From Annulohypoxylon bovei var. microspora (lineage: Eukaryota; Ascomycota; Sordariomycetes; Xylariales; Hypoxylaceae), in NCBI GenBank assembly GCA_022836615.1, contig MU405277.1, forward strand, positions 146,390-210,389: DNA of 64,000 bases. The letters are read 5' to 3'. How positions within the stretch are numbered: position 1 is the stretch's first letter; every line of letters begins with the position of its first letter. Both the position numbers and the translations under genes were made by a program. Positions 10,583 to 22,591 of the stretch are shown here, piece after piece. The notes under the pieces were generated by a model, which did not search any database, was not told the DNA's origin, and worked only from the letters and a program-made list of their open reading frames with translations.

Positions 10583-11586
10583 TGCTATTTTCCTGTTCCG
10601 TACTACGAGCGAATAGTGGTGCAGTGGTATACACCTCGGTCGATAGAGATTATGGTTTGTGGTGTGAGTGAAGCACCTATAGAAACGAGACGAGACGAAA
10701 CGGAAGAGTATAAAAAAAAAGCCACGATATATGTTGAGCTTACATACACGTCGCCCGGATAAGTACGAGGGGATAAGTTTCGACAGATTGATGCGGCGTT
10801 AGACTATGACGTTTCGTCGCAACGGACACCGTTTGTCCGGTCCGGTCCTCGCACGGTATCGCAGCTGCTGCGGCGGGTCGATCCTATTTGCCTAAAGTTG
10901 CGAAGCTTCTAACCGGTTCATCCGCACTGTGTATTACAAATTACCGGACATATAAAATTACCTACCTAGACCAGATACGTACTACGGAATGCGGTTGAAT
11001 AGGAGTTCTAAAGTTAGGATATGGGGATATATATGCGGTGTAGGTATGTATGCTTTTAGGTAATTATTAATATCTTTGGAGATATATATAGCTTCAATAA
11101 CTCCCTAGGTAGACATCTACTGGTACAAAAATAGTATCGTCAATTAATTTGTTTTGTTACGGGGTACGAGACAACATGTTCTAGGATAGGTACGTAGGAG
11201 GCTAACCTACAGGTCACACAACATTCAAAGCCTCACTAATTGATTCTCCGAGTTTGAAACGAGCAGAGGGATGGGATGCATCATTGAAATCTGTATCTTG
11301 CTATTAGGGCATCAGACTATGCTAGCTACCTAGGCGCTTCATCCCCAAGCGATATGAATTCTTAGATCTCCCGTGATCGAGGATGCCGAAGACGGGGTCG
11401 AGGTGTAGATGAAACCGGTCAAGACGGACTCATAAGTGTAGATGAGAGGGCACGAGCAGAAACATTCGTGCCTGAGAGAGCAAATGTACCGAAGCAGCGT
11501 ACAAGATGAATTGGCAACAGAGCATAAACACAACATGCGCCAGAACTCCACCCATGATCGCCATCTATCTATGCTTACAGTACAAT
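10583..11586. other. Peroxiredoxin promoter and intergenic region
   Basis: About 1 kb upstream of the peroxiredoxin and downstream of the RBR ligase gene. The peroxiredoxin side is GC-balanced, and the middle (10900-11200) is AT-rich with CCTAGGTA-type words. The minus ORF at 11339-11551 has no recognisable motif. Confidence 0.5.
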
Positions 11587-13353
11587 TTATCCGCGAGAGC
11601 TGACCCCGCCAGCACCAGGGGCGTTGCCCTTCAAGTCTACATTAAAAGTCCACCGACCTACGAGAAAACGAATAGTTAGTTAAGTTACTCGTGAGAGTTA
11701 AGAACAATATAGTCAACTTACCGTTGGCCAAGTTGTCTGCCGTATCCTCCAATAGGATAACCCGACGACGGTTGCAATATGCTGTCTTGTCCATAATATC
11801 AACCTTCAGCTTGGACTCTGACAGTTCTGAAATAGGTTTCTCGAACATCTCGGATAACGCCTCGACCGCAAGCTCTAGATCTTTTTGATTATCCTCGAAA
11901 ATCTCCGTGAGGTTGTTTCGGGCTAGATAGAAGGCAAAAGCGTAAGTCCACTTCAGCGTCTGTCGACAGGTCTGCAGGGCTTGGGATGCCGAGTTCAGGT
12001 ATTGAACCTCGATCCAGGACATGCCCGAAGCCGTCTGCAGTTGTACCATCTTCTTTTCCGTCTTCTGGTAGATGTCCCTGTCTAGACGCGCCGACTGCTC
12101 GTGGTTAGCGTATCGGTTGTAGTAGTGGAGGTATCGCTCAAGAGACACCCGGGACCTAGCCTGGGCGTCTCGTGCTTCTAATCCGCTCTTCTCCTCGAAC
12201 CGGTTGCAGTTGTACCAGCTTGTGCCATGTTCCGACCAGAGGCCCATGCACATCCAGCAAAACTCGTGTTTGCATTTTCTACATGTCATGTGGTTACATC
12301 CTCCGTTCTTCTCGATCGTGGAGTTGCACTTGGGGCACTCTTTGGTGTTGGCCGAGATCCAGTTGGCTGTTTCGCTATCGTCGGCGCATTTCTTCAGCCA
12401 CCTCTTGACCAGCTCGCAAGGAGCCGGTTGATGGTCGTTTAGGATACAGCCGAAGCAGAACCTATTGCTACAGGCGCATGCAACAGTCGGCACTACTTTA
12501 TCTAGGTCCTTCTTTTTAATAGCACACTCAACGGCATTCTCGCAGTCGGGCGCGGGACACCACTTAAGCACATCCCGGTCCTCGACGTACGTTCGATTCA
12601 GTAGCTCTTGGTATCGATCGGCTAAGTCGGAAGTCACAAGTAGGTCAAGGGACCGGGCATCGATAATACGATTACAGCCTTCGGCAGGACACTGGATGCG
12701 AGCTGCCTCGCCCTCTTCGCGGATCTTTTGAGTTAGGTATTGTCGGTAGCAGTCGACGCAATATCGGTGTCCGCATTTCATCGCAAAAGTTTGAAGCCCC
12801 TCCTCATCTTCGCAACAAATATCACACATAAATCCGAGTACACTCTGCAGCTGAGGAGGCTTAGCAGAGCTGAAAGCTAGACCTGCCGCGTCTAAAACCT
12901 TTGAGGGGTTGTCCATATAGTCCTCGATTAATCGTTCCTTGTTCCATCGGAAATGTCGTAGTAAAATAGCGGCATCCTCTTTAATCATCTCCAAAATCAT
13001 GTTTACTTCGTTTACCATCTCTTCTTGTTGATGTTGAATGTCGTATGGGGTGTATACCCTATAACTTATGTCGAATGACACACCCTTCTTCTTGTCGGAC
13101 TTATGTGAGGGAATACCGGGTATATCGTCGGGTTCGTCATCGAACACATCAAAATCTATTTCATTAGTGTATTGTAAGTTATGAGTAACAGAGGATAACG
13201 AGTCCGAAACAGACTACATTAAAACAAGGCAAGGGTGAATGAAAATAAATTAACAGTACCTTCGACCCCGGACAAATCGTCATTATCGCTCTCATCCTGC
13301 ATCATGTCGTCTTCACTAGAGACAGTCGAGACGAAGTCCTCGTCGGAATCCAT
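11587..13353 (-). CDS. RBR-type E3 ubiquitin ligase, Ariadne/HHARI family
   Basis: Three exons on the minus strand (13260-13353, 11722-13155, 11587-11657) encode 532 residues. The first intron ends at an AAATAG acceptor preceded by CACTAATGA; a nearer TAG acceptor would give a frameshift, so I chose this one. Order: acidic N-terminus (MDSDEDFV), UBA-like helices (~65-125), RING1 starting CDICCEDEEG (~142), IBR (~224-294), and RING2 CPKCNSTIEKNGGCNHMTC (from ~305) with catalytic Cys318 in NGGCNHM. The helical Ariadne domain follows (YLHYYNRYANHEQSARLD onward). RBR ligases take ubiquitin from an E2 onto the RING2 cysteine before passing it to substrate. The spliced C-terminus contains RWTFNVDLKG, typical of the family. 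No key residue is missing. Confidence 0.95.
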
Positions 13354-15019
13354 ACCGGTGATGGGGGTGGGCGGCGCCGCGTTGTCTTCAGCAGCTGCTG
13401 GGGCGAGAACTCTCTTGTTGGGAAGGGCCTCGCCAGCGTCTGCGGCTATCTTCGCCTCAGCGGCTTTCCGCTTCCTCGTTGTGGGAGGAATCTTGTCGGT
13501 TTGAAATGTTGGCTCGGGAGATGCTCGCCGACGACGAGCTTCGGATAAGGGGTAGTTTAGATTTTCGAAGGCGACGGCCTACGACAGGCAAGATTAAAGG
13601 TGGTGCGTGACGCCTCCGTGGATGTCGACAGGCTACGTTATGGGTTGGAATGGCCCCGTGATAGTCTATCTAGTCAGATGTGGAGTGGCGCGGCCGTATA
13701 TTCCTCGACAACTCGAGAAGGCAAACGTCGTTGAGTGACTCGAAGTCGGGTTGATCTTAGGGGTGCAGTAACAGAAGCAACGTAGGTGCTCTAAGCGAAG
13801 AGAACACTACGTCGTCAGCAGCAAAAAAAGAGGAGGGGTCAATTACAGGGACAAGGCTAAGGGAGGAGAGAAATGGATAGAAGAGAATCAACATGGATTT
13901 CTAGAATTACTAGAGTAAACCCGAGAAAGTGAGTAAGACGTAAATCAGGTTAGCACATTTCGTAGTGAATGTGAATGTGTGATTAACTACAAACAACAAC
14001 ATAAACCTCGTTATGGGCAGTGGAGGCTGGAAAGATGGTAGATGGTGATGGGGATGTGATTTGGTTGGTTGGTGTAAAATGAATGATTAGTGGGAAAAGA
14101 GAGTATTGGAAATGTAAAAGCGTTGGCACCGCACGCTTGGATGGGAGCCCCTGCTGTTTCTTAGAAGGCTGCTACGTTGTCGGCTCCAGGGCAATGAATA
14201 GTGGGCAAGTGGGCAAGTGGGCAAGTGGGCAAAGTGGGCAAAGTGGGCTTCGGCGATCGAGGTCGCACAGTCCTCTTTCCCTTGTAAAATAATAGTGAGA
14301 GATTACGGCAGGCGCGGGTTTCGGTTTCTGATGCATTTAACTGGCACAGCTGGCCTTGCCCAGGTGCTTAGTAAGAGAATCGGCCATACTTCGGTAGCCG
14401 GTTTACTTGGGTTAAACCTACGCTGCCTACAACGTTGAGGTCATCCGCATCAATTGTCACGAGTGACACACCTTTGACATACCCCTATTTGCATACATCT
14501 TAACCTAAAAATATCAAATATAATCATTCGCCCCTAATATCATACCTTGTATTGATGTCAAAGGCAATCACGTGTCTACAGTACCTAGGCATATCATGAC
14601 AAACCACCTATGCAAGTTCTACACCAGTAGTCGACTTGGAGAATATTAAGTAGGTGGCAACTGGATACCGATAAACGGTTCCTGTGTACATATGCATGTA
14701 TTTGCAATCATTATAATTGCTACTCTTTTTAGTTTACTTTTCCCCAGGCCTCCTACGAAAATGCCTTACTTAAGTGTCCCTCAAGGCCCTTTTGGAAGGT
14801 TTCGGTTCGGGGGAATTCGTAATAACTCAGGTCTGGTGGAACGCCTTTTGACTCCGTCGCCACCCCCTTAAAAATTAACTCCAGCGCCATGCTGATAAAA
14901 TCACCGCATACCCTCGACTCCTTCGCGACTGATTTACAAACTTGCCATACCTAACTTGTGTTATCTCTATCATGAAGCGAAGCAAAGTAACACATAGGTA
15001 CCCGGCATAGACCTATCAT
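13354..15019. other. Intergenic: RBR ligase promoter and EXO1 3' flank
   Basis: No supported gene in 1.67 kb. It contains a short G-rich tandem repeat at 14201-14247. A 69-codon ORF across that repeat is an artefact of the repeat. Confidence 0.55.
14201..14247. repeat. Tandem GTGGGCAA(A) repeat
   Basis: About five head-to-tail units of GTGGGCAA or GTGGGCAAA fill 47 bp. It is a simple minisatellite about 850 bp upstream of the RBR ligase start. Confidence 0.75.
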
Positions 15020-17450
15020 CTAAGCGAATAGAAATCTAGACAAGTCCATCTTCTTGCCACCCTTTCTCTTCTTCTTTTCACCCATGTTCTCCTGACCCTC
15101 CTCCTCCGCATCATCCTCATCTTCATTTTCATTTTCGGATACCATGAAATCCTCACTACCAAGAGGCTGATGTAACGCCTCTACCTCGTCTAAATCTACC
15201 GGTGGTAGAGGTACAAATGCCGGGTTGATCGGCAACGAATCCAGACTGGGTCGTCCCAGGTTGGAACGCTGGATAGGTCGAGGTGCTGTAAAGCTCGGGG
15301 TGGATGGTTGTTTGCTACGGCCTAAAGCCTGAACACCAAGTCGTTCAAGAGGGGTCAGACGTGTAGCAGCAGGTGTCGTCTTGCCCGTTGACGGGTACGA
15401 ATACGAGGAAAAAGGCGTAGACGTCGTAATAGAAGACGCAGGAGTATGTTCACTAAGAGAACTTCTGCTCGAAGTAGAGCTGCTATGGCGTCGCAGCTGG
15501 CCGATTCCATCGGTCGGTTGTCTGGTTACAGGATTTGGTACGTCCGCGTCTATGTCGGAAATTCTAGAAGTGCTCGGGGTGCTCGGGTCTAGGTCTTCGG
15601 TGTCATCCTTAGAAGTTTCAACATTGGTGGAAGACGACTGTCCTTCCTCATACACCATCACTTCTTTCTGACCCTTTGCCGATTTTCCCCACCCATCAAC
15701 ATCTGGAAGGCCCATCAAAGCCTCGTCGATAGAGTCATCGGACATCAGATAGTTAAGACTCTGTCTACCACCTGCACTACGGGCACGTGCCGCTGAGAAA
15801 AATTTGCTTTTCTTGCTTGGGCTTAGACCTGAGCTGGCATCGTCACATAGACGTGCTTTCTTGGACGGCCGAGCGGTATTGGCACCCGTGCCTTCTGAGT
15901 TGCTCGGAATGTTGGCTGGTACCTCGGGGGTTTGGCGTTGTGCTACGGATGACACAAGGTGGCCGTCATTGTTGAGCAGGTTGGAAATCGGCTCGGTTCG
16001 ACGTCGTAGAGCACGCGATGAAGTTCCCAGTTGAATATAATTACGTGGATTTCCAGATGATGCTCGACGATCTTCTTGAACATATGGTCGGGGCAGGGGG
16101 AACACAATTGATCGATTCCCATTGTTCGTCAATGCGGACAAGCGAGCAGGATCGACCGTGAAACAGTTAGGATCCATAGCACCGAGGGGAATCCGGCGAT
16201 GATTCTTAAAATAAGAATCAATAGGCTTCTCTGGGGGCACTCTCATCTGATGAGATACGGCGGGGATACCACCAGATGCAGTTCGCTTTCGTGGAGAAAC
16301 AAGAGGCTTAAGCACAATTGGATGCTTCGTGATAGGGTTAACATCACCAACCGCAATACCTCTGGCGATATCTGGTTCGATGAAAGGGCCGATGAACGGA
16401 AGTTCATCTGCTTTGATGTCCGGACCAGGCTTGCTGAAATGAACCAGCTCGTTTCGCTTGGGACAAAAAACCCATTGGTAAAGGAAGGTCTGTTCGGCTT
16501 GGCGAAACATGTTCAGATAACCGGCTGGGACACGATGTTTTCCATCGAACTCCAACATACGAATAATTCGTTCGGGTGTCTTGTGTTTACGCATCATCCT
16601 ATGTGCGGTCTTCAACCCGAGATTGTTAATACTATCGAGATAATCGCAGCCGCTTAGGATGGCCATATGTCGAAATTGGCTATCCGACCAACCTGTCAGG
16701 GAGACCTCACGACAAGCACAAAAGTCGCGTCGATTGATCTCGATACATCGACCATACTGGTCGAGTTTGGTCAATAAGCGTTTGGCTCCAAATACCAAAA
16801 GGTCCGAATCCTCTGAGAGGATGCCGCTGACATGACCTTGTTGTTCGAGATAAACCAATTGCGGATCAGCTTCGTACGGAGCTACTACGTAAGGTACGCC
16901 GGCTTTCTTTAACTCTTCGATAAGGTGTCGAGCCATTTCTGGGGTAACATCGACAGCCTTTTGGAGCTCGGTATGGGCTTGTGTTGGTTTGCCGGCTTTT
17001 AGGAGTTCGAAACCGGTCTTCTTCGCTTCCTCGCGGCGCTTCTCACGAGATGCCTCGGTCAAGGCTTTGCTTGGTAGGAAACCGCCGTCAAAGACCATAT
17101 ATGGCGTAATACCGAAGTGCTGAAGCATCTTGACCCGATTCATGGCAAAATCCACATACCTATTACATAAAGTGTGAGGGGAATGTTCTAAGGTTGTTTT
17201 TACGACATGCAGCATTATTATAAAGACTTACTTGCGTGTGGGCTTGCCTTGAGCAAGCTCAATTGCACATGACACAGTGCCTCGATGCAGCCATCCATAC
17301 GCATCGACTGCGAACGTCTCTCCATTGAACTTCTTCAATTCGGTCGGTTTTTGAATTGACTTCAACAACGGAAGCAATCCTAGACAGATAGGTGAGTTAA
17401 GAGTTCGGAGGGTCATGTCTTGGGCTAATAAACAAACCTTGAATACCCAT
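15020..17450 (-). CDS. EXO1: Exonuclease 1 (Rad2/XPG-family 5'-3' exonuclease)
   Basis: Exons on the minus strand are 17438-17450, 17232-17379 and 15020-17159, giving 766 residues. The 13-bp first exon encodes MGIQ and part of Gly5, the conserved Rad2-family start; the N-terminal glycine is needed for activity in this family. Metal-binding acids sit at Asp30, Asp78 (VFDGG), Glu150 and Asp152 (PYEADPQL), and Asp171 and Asp173 (SEDSDLLVFG), the same numbering as I recall for yeast. A helix-hairpin-helix region follows GCDYLDSINNLGLKTAHRMM. The C-terminal ~400 residues are disordered and Ser/Pro-rich. They contain SKFF (505-508), like MSH2-interacting peptides, and end KKMDLSRFLFA, a degenerate PCNA-box-like tail. 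It resects DNA in mismatch and double-strand break repair. Confidence 0.96.
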
Positions 17451-18318
17451 TTTCAGCGGCAACAAAGGGGACTCCCCCAGGGCCTGGATTAGTTGCAAGA
17501 TTTATCGAACTCTTGCTCCCATCCAGAAGGTCTTGGTACTTATTACGACACCTTGATGAATACAGTTAGACTTTGGTGAAGGAAGCAAAGAGGAAAGAAT
17601 ATATAGGAAGGTGATTAAGGAATGGAGCTAAAGGCCCATTGAAAGATTGAGGTATGACGTTATGGGCGACCAATCTTACCATGCAAGTTAGAGGAGATAC
17701 AAGAGTAGACACGCGACGAAGACGTATGAAGATTATGATTGGATAATATCAGTTGATGGTAGGTTGTTGATGTTGGATGATAGGTGGAAGTTTGGTTGTG
17801 TTGAAGAAGAGGTGTGATGAGAAGACTTTATTGAAAAAAAGATTGTGGGTTTGGTTGCGAAAGATTGAAAAGGTTTATGTAGAATTAACAAATTCAAGAG
17901 AGGACAGGACGCGTGCTGGATCTTTGGTTAGTTAGAAGTTCAGATGTTTCTTGACCCTGGCGGCTCAAAAGTATAATCGATAAAGACCAACCGCGTCGTG
18001 GACCACACCGCGATTTCCTAAAGTTGCAGCGGACACTGTGGGATGGGCTAGAACGTGCTCAATGCTCATGTGGGGGCCAACCATTAGCCTTTACCGTGAT
18101 TAGTCAAAAGCTTAGGACCCCTGACCCCACACTGTCCATTTCTGGAATTTATTCTAGAAATATTCTATTTTCGTTCAGTTTTATTCATTTTTCTTCTTGC
18201 CCCACAATTGTCTTCCACGGAGCAAAAATCTCGAAATCGAAAATACACAGACGGCAAACCGACAATACCTTTGTCCAACACATATTTACAACTTCACCGT
18301 ACATTTGTTACCTTCAAG
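17451..18318. promoter_or_regulatory. Divergent EXO1-TMA16 promoter with MCB motifs
   Basis: This 868-bp region separates the divergent EXO1 and TMA16 starts. It contains ACGCG at 17711-17715 and a full MCB consensus ACGCGT at 17909-17914. The same core motif occurs in the MSH2 promoter. Control by an MBF-like factor is inferred from the motif only. Confidence 0.45.
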
Positions 18319-19042
18319 ATGCCAAAGTCATTTGAGAAGACTCGCAAGGCCATCGCGAAGAAGAAGGGGCCCATCGAATCCCTTCACCAATACTCGCGGG
18401 ACTCCAAGCGATTACATCGGGCTCAAGTTCGAGATGAGAAGTTAGAGAAAATCGCAGCATCGAGGAAGAAAACTGATAGGCCTTACCGTACGTCAATTGC
18501 CAACTGTGCCACCACACCTGATCGACTCACCTAATTGACATCTTGACGTGGTTAGTTGAACGAGCCACCTTTTTCCAGGAAGCTGTCAAACAAAATGAAG
18601 GGCAGCCTCTCCAAATGGATGTAATCCATGAGCTTATTAAAACGTCAGTTTCGTCACCGCTTTTTGTGTTGTATGGTAGTATTTAATCTAAAATTGCGCA
18701 TAGTTTCGTGCATCAATATGATGAGGAGTTGAGCGATGTGAAGAAGACACGACGACCAGGACGTCCTGCTAGTGTTAAGGAGGATCTACTAAAGGTCAAG
18801 GTCGACAAGCTCCGAAAGGAGTATCAGAATGGTTTCTGTCAGTACCTACTATTATTCTGCGACGGGATCTCACCCAGCTAATTCGCATCTTAGTAACCCC
18901 GGTACTCGACACAGAAGAAAACGCTGGGCTCCTAAGTCGGTGGGAAGGATCTTGGTCCTACCTAACCACCGTCAAGTGGGTGAGGATACCTTCCGCTGGC
19001 CAAATCCAACCCTCTAGCTTTCCTCCAAGAGGAGAGCATTGA
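18319..19042 (+). CDS. TMA16: 60S ribosome-associated protein TMA16
   Basis: Four exons (18319-18487, 18556-18643, 18704-18837, 18894-19042) encode 179 residues, essentially the yeast length, and all junction phases agree. The basic N-terminus MPKSFEKTRKAIAKKKGPIE is followed by the family core (RDSKRLHRAQVRDEKLEKI, PYLERATFFQEAV, VIHELIKTFVHQYDEEL, RRPGRPAS, KEYQNGF). The diagnostic end is LDTEENAGLLSRWEGSW and YLTTVKWVRI. TMA16 binds pre-60S particles during ribosome biogenesis. The last exon ends with an unremarkable 17-residue tail. It is divergent from EXO1. The fourth exon uses a TTAG acceptor; a different acceptor would lose the conserved LDTEEN block. Confidence 0.92.
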
Positions 19043-20299
19043 GAAGATCCTTCGGAATCCACGTGCTTGAAATCTTCAGCCCGAAAGGGGGGTGTGCCAC
19101 GATTCCCTGTACCTTCGGCTGCTGTTTCTATCTTCATCGTGGAGCAGACGGGGCCTTACGTACGGGCGTAGGAAGTTTCCGAGATCAGACAAGGTAGTCC
19201 GGCCTTGTTTGGCCTTTGATTCGCGAGCTCGCGGTTACCTACAGCCGTGGCGCATATCAGCTGCAAACTCCGCAACAGCCACATATGCCGGTATTCGTTC
19301 CCAGATTTCTTGATGAAACAATAGGCACAGATTAGATAATGCCGGCTACCTTGGAGCCTAGTGCGCCTGTGCTCATGGGTAGCAACGGCGATGTGGCGTT
19401 TGAAGGCTTCGGCAAGATCTCCGCGACCATCAACGGGACCGCGCTGGGCAGTGTCATGCAAAGTATATAATCTCCCGACCACACCCGGCATATCTCAACG
19501 CTGGTTGGGCACAGGTGTCACTACAGGTATAAACCCGTGACTGCTTGCGACCCGAATGCATGCTCGGCGCAGCTGTTTTTAGATCGTTCAGTTTCACGTG
19601 GAAGGGAAGCGGGTAGCCGAATATTCATGGGATGCTGGTTCACGATTAGCTGCACCCCGGACCCGAATCCTTGAAAGGTGCCGGAAAGCCTTACCAGGTC
19701 CCGAAGCGCCGATCCCTCGACTGCCTTTCATATATAAACCAGATCGTCCCGTCCGCAGTCAATGAACGTGTGACATTTCACAACCTCCTTGTCTCCTACG
19801 GACTCGTCCCGACACGGCTACTTGCTCAGTGCATTGTCCCCTCTGAATTCATGCTATCTAATACCGGCACAATGACTCGTAGTACGTCCATCAGACTAGA
19901 TTCTTATCATCTTAGCTGGAAGCACCAAAGCCATTGGCCCAGCTGGCTTGTATAGCAATCACCGTGGGTGAGTAGACTCTTCTTCCTTCGCTTCTTCGGG
20001 TACCCGATTGGCCCGGCCAGAGACGTAGTAGCGATGCCCTCAAGATAAGTCATACATTAAAAGAATACCACGACAGAAAAGAACTTCGAGCACTTTCGAT
20101 GTGTGAGCTGCCGTTGGCGGCATATAAAATGGAGCCTGGTGTGCTCTTGTATGAGAGAAAGCATGACGATCTCTACTCCATGTGACAGCTGCCGTCTTGA
20201 ATCAAGTTGCAGGCTACCGAACTTCACGGCATAAAGTTATTTTAGTACGTAATTCTAGACTCTCAAACTGATTTATATATCACTTATACAGGTTTAGAA
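19043..20299. other. Intergenic, no firmly supported gene
   Basis: The 1.26-kb stretch has several open but unrecognised frames. A 43-codon frame from 19339 (MPATLEPSAPVLMGSNGDVA and on) and a later frame around 19545-19675 look more protein-like than random. I could not join them into a convincing gene. Confidence 0.4.
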
Positions 20300-20503
20300 A
20301 TGTGTCGATACGTCACTCACTTGAGGGCCTGCTACGTCTGCGGCCATGAAGAGACGGTCCTAATATCTGAACAGTCGTGCAAGACCGCCAGCATGAGCGG
20401 TGTGTTCGGGAGCTGTGGATCTGGCGTCGATAGCCTAGCTAATAGGACCCAATATCAATGTTGGCAATGCAAAGAAGGGACCCAGCTTTCATCACGGATA
20501 TAA
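20300..20503 (+). CDS. Small cysteine-rich hypothetical protein
   Basis: A 67-residue single-exon ORF with seven cysteines. Recognisable blocks are MCRYVTH, CYVCGHEETVLISEQSC, SGVFGSCGSGVDSL and TQYQCWQCKEGT. I recall this arrangement of one CGHE box, GSCGSG and a final CWQC from unnamed fungal proteins, so I think the gene is real. There is no signal peptide, and the Cys/His spacing (C-x2-CGH, C-x2-C) suggests metal binding. An upstream intron is possible because an acceptor-like TACAG lies 10 bp before the ATG. Function is unknown; homology search would decide. Confidence 0.6.
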   Translation: MCRYVTHLRACYVCGHEETVLISEQSCKTASMSGVFGSCGSGVDSLANRTQYQCWQCKEGTQLSSRI

Positions 20504-21076
20504 GATATAAAGGCCACGATCTTTTCTATATATATATAAACCAACCATCTACTACCAACCATCGACCATCGATAACACAAAAGCGAACTCAATGGAAAAC
20601 AAGTTTCTAGCTGGAGGCTCTCTCGGGTTTGGACGTAACATTACGTCTGCGGAGTATCAATGAGCAATAAATTGGCAAGAGCGTCGACTGTGTCTGACCG
20701 GCCATCTACGAACGTCGTATGTATGTATTTATTTACTTATTAGAAATAAGGAGTTCAGGCCTCGACAAACGAGATTATCAAAATGCTTAATCTCCTTACT
20801 ATTCTTCTATCATTTTAAGTATAACTTCATAAGGGTCAGTTATGAATTTGCTATATGTATAATGTAGTGTGCATAAAACAGTACCCACCAAAAGCTTAAC
20901 CCCACCACACCTCCCATGTCTTGGTCCGTGCGTAGCGAGAGCTCTAATCGTTTATCGCTATCATCTGGTAAAATTTTAGGAAGGTTAAGAATTTCTTAGT
21001 TCATTCAACATCAGGATACCCTCAACTATTTTCAACACCATCTTGAATTCGTTTGTTATAATTCAGACTAAACAAG
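20504..21076. other. Intergenic, MAM33 promoter
   Basis: AT-rich. A (TA)n stretch lies at about 20525-20540. Otherwise I see only the upstream region of MAM33. Confidence 0.5.
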
Positions 21077-22063
21077 ATGTTATCTTTACGAGCTGTTGCG
21101 CGATCTGCGCCTCGAACTCTTAACCGTCTCGGGTCTACCGCGCTCCGTCAATCTAGAGTAGCCCGGCCGAGCCCTCTGCTAAAGTCGTCATGGGCACCCC
21201 TCAGATCGTCGCAGTTCGCATCAGCCTTCTCCACAACCCAATTCAGACAAGCCGCCCCCGAGGTTGACGGGGAGCTGTCTGTAAAGCTCGAGAGCGAACT
21301 GCAATTCGAGGGCTCCATGAAGGAGGTCGACAAGTTTCCCGCGAGCGTCAAGGACTTCCTCGAGAACAGCCCCTTCGAGCTGAAGGACGAGCCCGGCAAG
21401 GAAGATGTCACCCTGACGCGAAAGTTCGGCAGCGAAACGTGAGTCACGCTCTAGAACTTGAATCTTTTTTATATAAAATAAAAAAAAAAGAACGGGGAAA
21501 ATGCAAAATATAGAAAAGAAAAAAAAAACTAATATATTCACCTCAGCGTCACTGTTACCTTCTCTATTTCTGATCTCACCAACTACGAGAACGATGACGT
21601 CTACAACGAGGATAGCCTCAACGAGGATGAGCTAGATGCCCCAGAAGGCGAGCGCTCGTCGCGAGCGGAGAGCGACGAGCTAGTCGAGGAGGAGGAGAAC
21701 GAGCACGAGGCGCCTGTGCCGTGCCGGCTAAACGTCGTCGTCGAGAAGCCGGGCAAGGGCGCGCTTAACATCGAGGCGCTAGCGCAGGACGGCCAGGTCA
21801 TGGTAGAGAACTTCTACTACTTCAAGGACTCCAAGCTGGCGCACGGCGAGACGGCCGAGACGGCCCACGCCGCCCAGGACGTGTACCCCGGCCCGCCCTT
21901 CGGCACGCTCGACGAGGACCTCCAGCTCCTCATGGAGCGCTACCTCGAGGAGCGCGGCGTCACCCAGGCCCTCGCCGTCTTCGTCCCCGACTATATGGAC
22001 ATCAAGGAGCAGCGCGAGTACCAGAACTGGCTGAAGGACGTGAAGACCTTCATCGATGCTTAG
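21077..22063 (+). CDS. MAM33: Mitochondrial acidic matrix protein, MAM33/p32 family
   Basis: Exons 21077-21438 and 21547-22063 encode 292 residues; the intron (GTGAGT to CTCAG) is A-rich and 108 bp long. The N-terminus is Arg/Ser/Leu-rich without acids (MLSLRAVARSAPRTLNRLG), a clear mitochondrial presequence ending near FSTTQFRQAA. The mature part is very acidic and carries p32-family blocks: DVTLTRKFGSET, VTVTFSISDLTNYEND, FYYFKDSKLAHG, YPGPPFGTLDEDLQ and the final helix EQREYQNWLKDVKTFID. p32 proteins form doughnut-shaped trimers in the matrix and act in respiratory maintenance and mitochondrial translation. Exon 2 is GC-rich (many GAG, CTC, GCC codons), unlike the surrounding intergenic DNA. 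Confidence 0.93.
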
Positions 22064-22591
22064 ATCCGGGCGTCGGCAGGAAGCAGGGGGGCGAGGTAAA
22101 GTCGATGGTTTAACGAACAACGAATGATATTAAGGAGGTAGAGAGAATAACCCTCCTATGATGTATTATGAGGAATTACTTGTCCTGATGTAACTTTTTC
22201 CACACTCCACATGTACAATAAAAGAAAAATGGCCACTATTGAAACTTTATGAGACGGGATGATGTCTAAGGATTGAAATCAAAGTCCTTTAATATTTCTC
22301 GCTTTCCATTAACTGCTGTCCTGTGCTTTTCTATGGTTATCCCGCCAGCTTTACACTAAAAAGCAAACTTCGAACAGACTTCTAAATATATCTTACTATC
22401 CTATCCCTAGCGCAAATTCTGATCAGTCGAGATTATTGCTTTGTATACTAGGTATAGCCTATAAAGACTGAGTTCTAATTAAAGAGGGTTGTAAACTTAA
22501 GCTAAATAGGTAAGCGAATTATGTATTGTATTGTATTGTATTGTAGTGTCGCTTGGATTTGATGGATACCTACCTAATAAATCTACTTATA
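22064..22591. other. Intergenic between convergent MAM33 and HET gene
   Basis: 3' flanks of two convergent genes. It contains four tandem ATTGT units at 22525-22544. No gene is seen. Confidence 0.6.

Noticed and set aside
13155..13259. Nearer TAG acceptor for the RBR ligase first intron
   Set aside because: Using it shifts the frame to an early stop; the AAATAG acceptor keeps the frame and has a better branch site.
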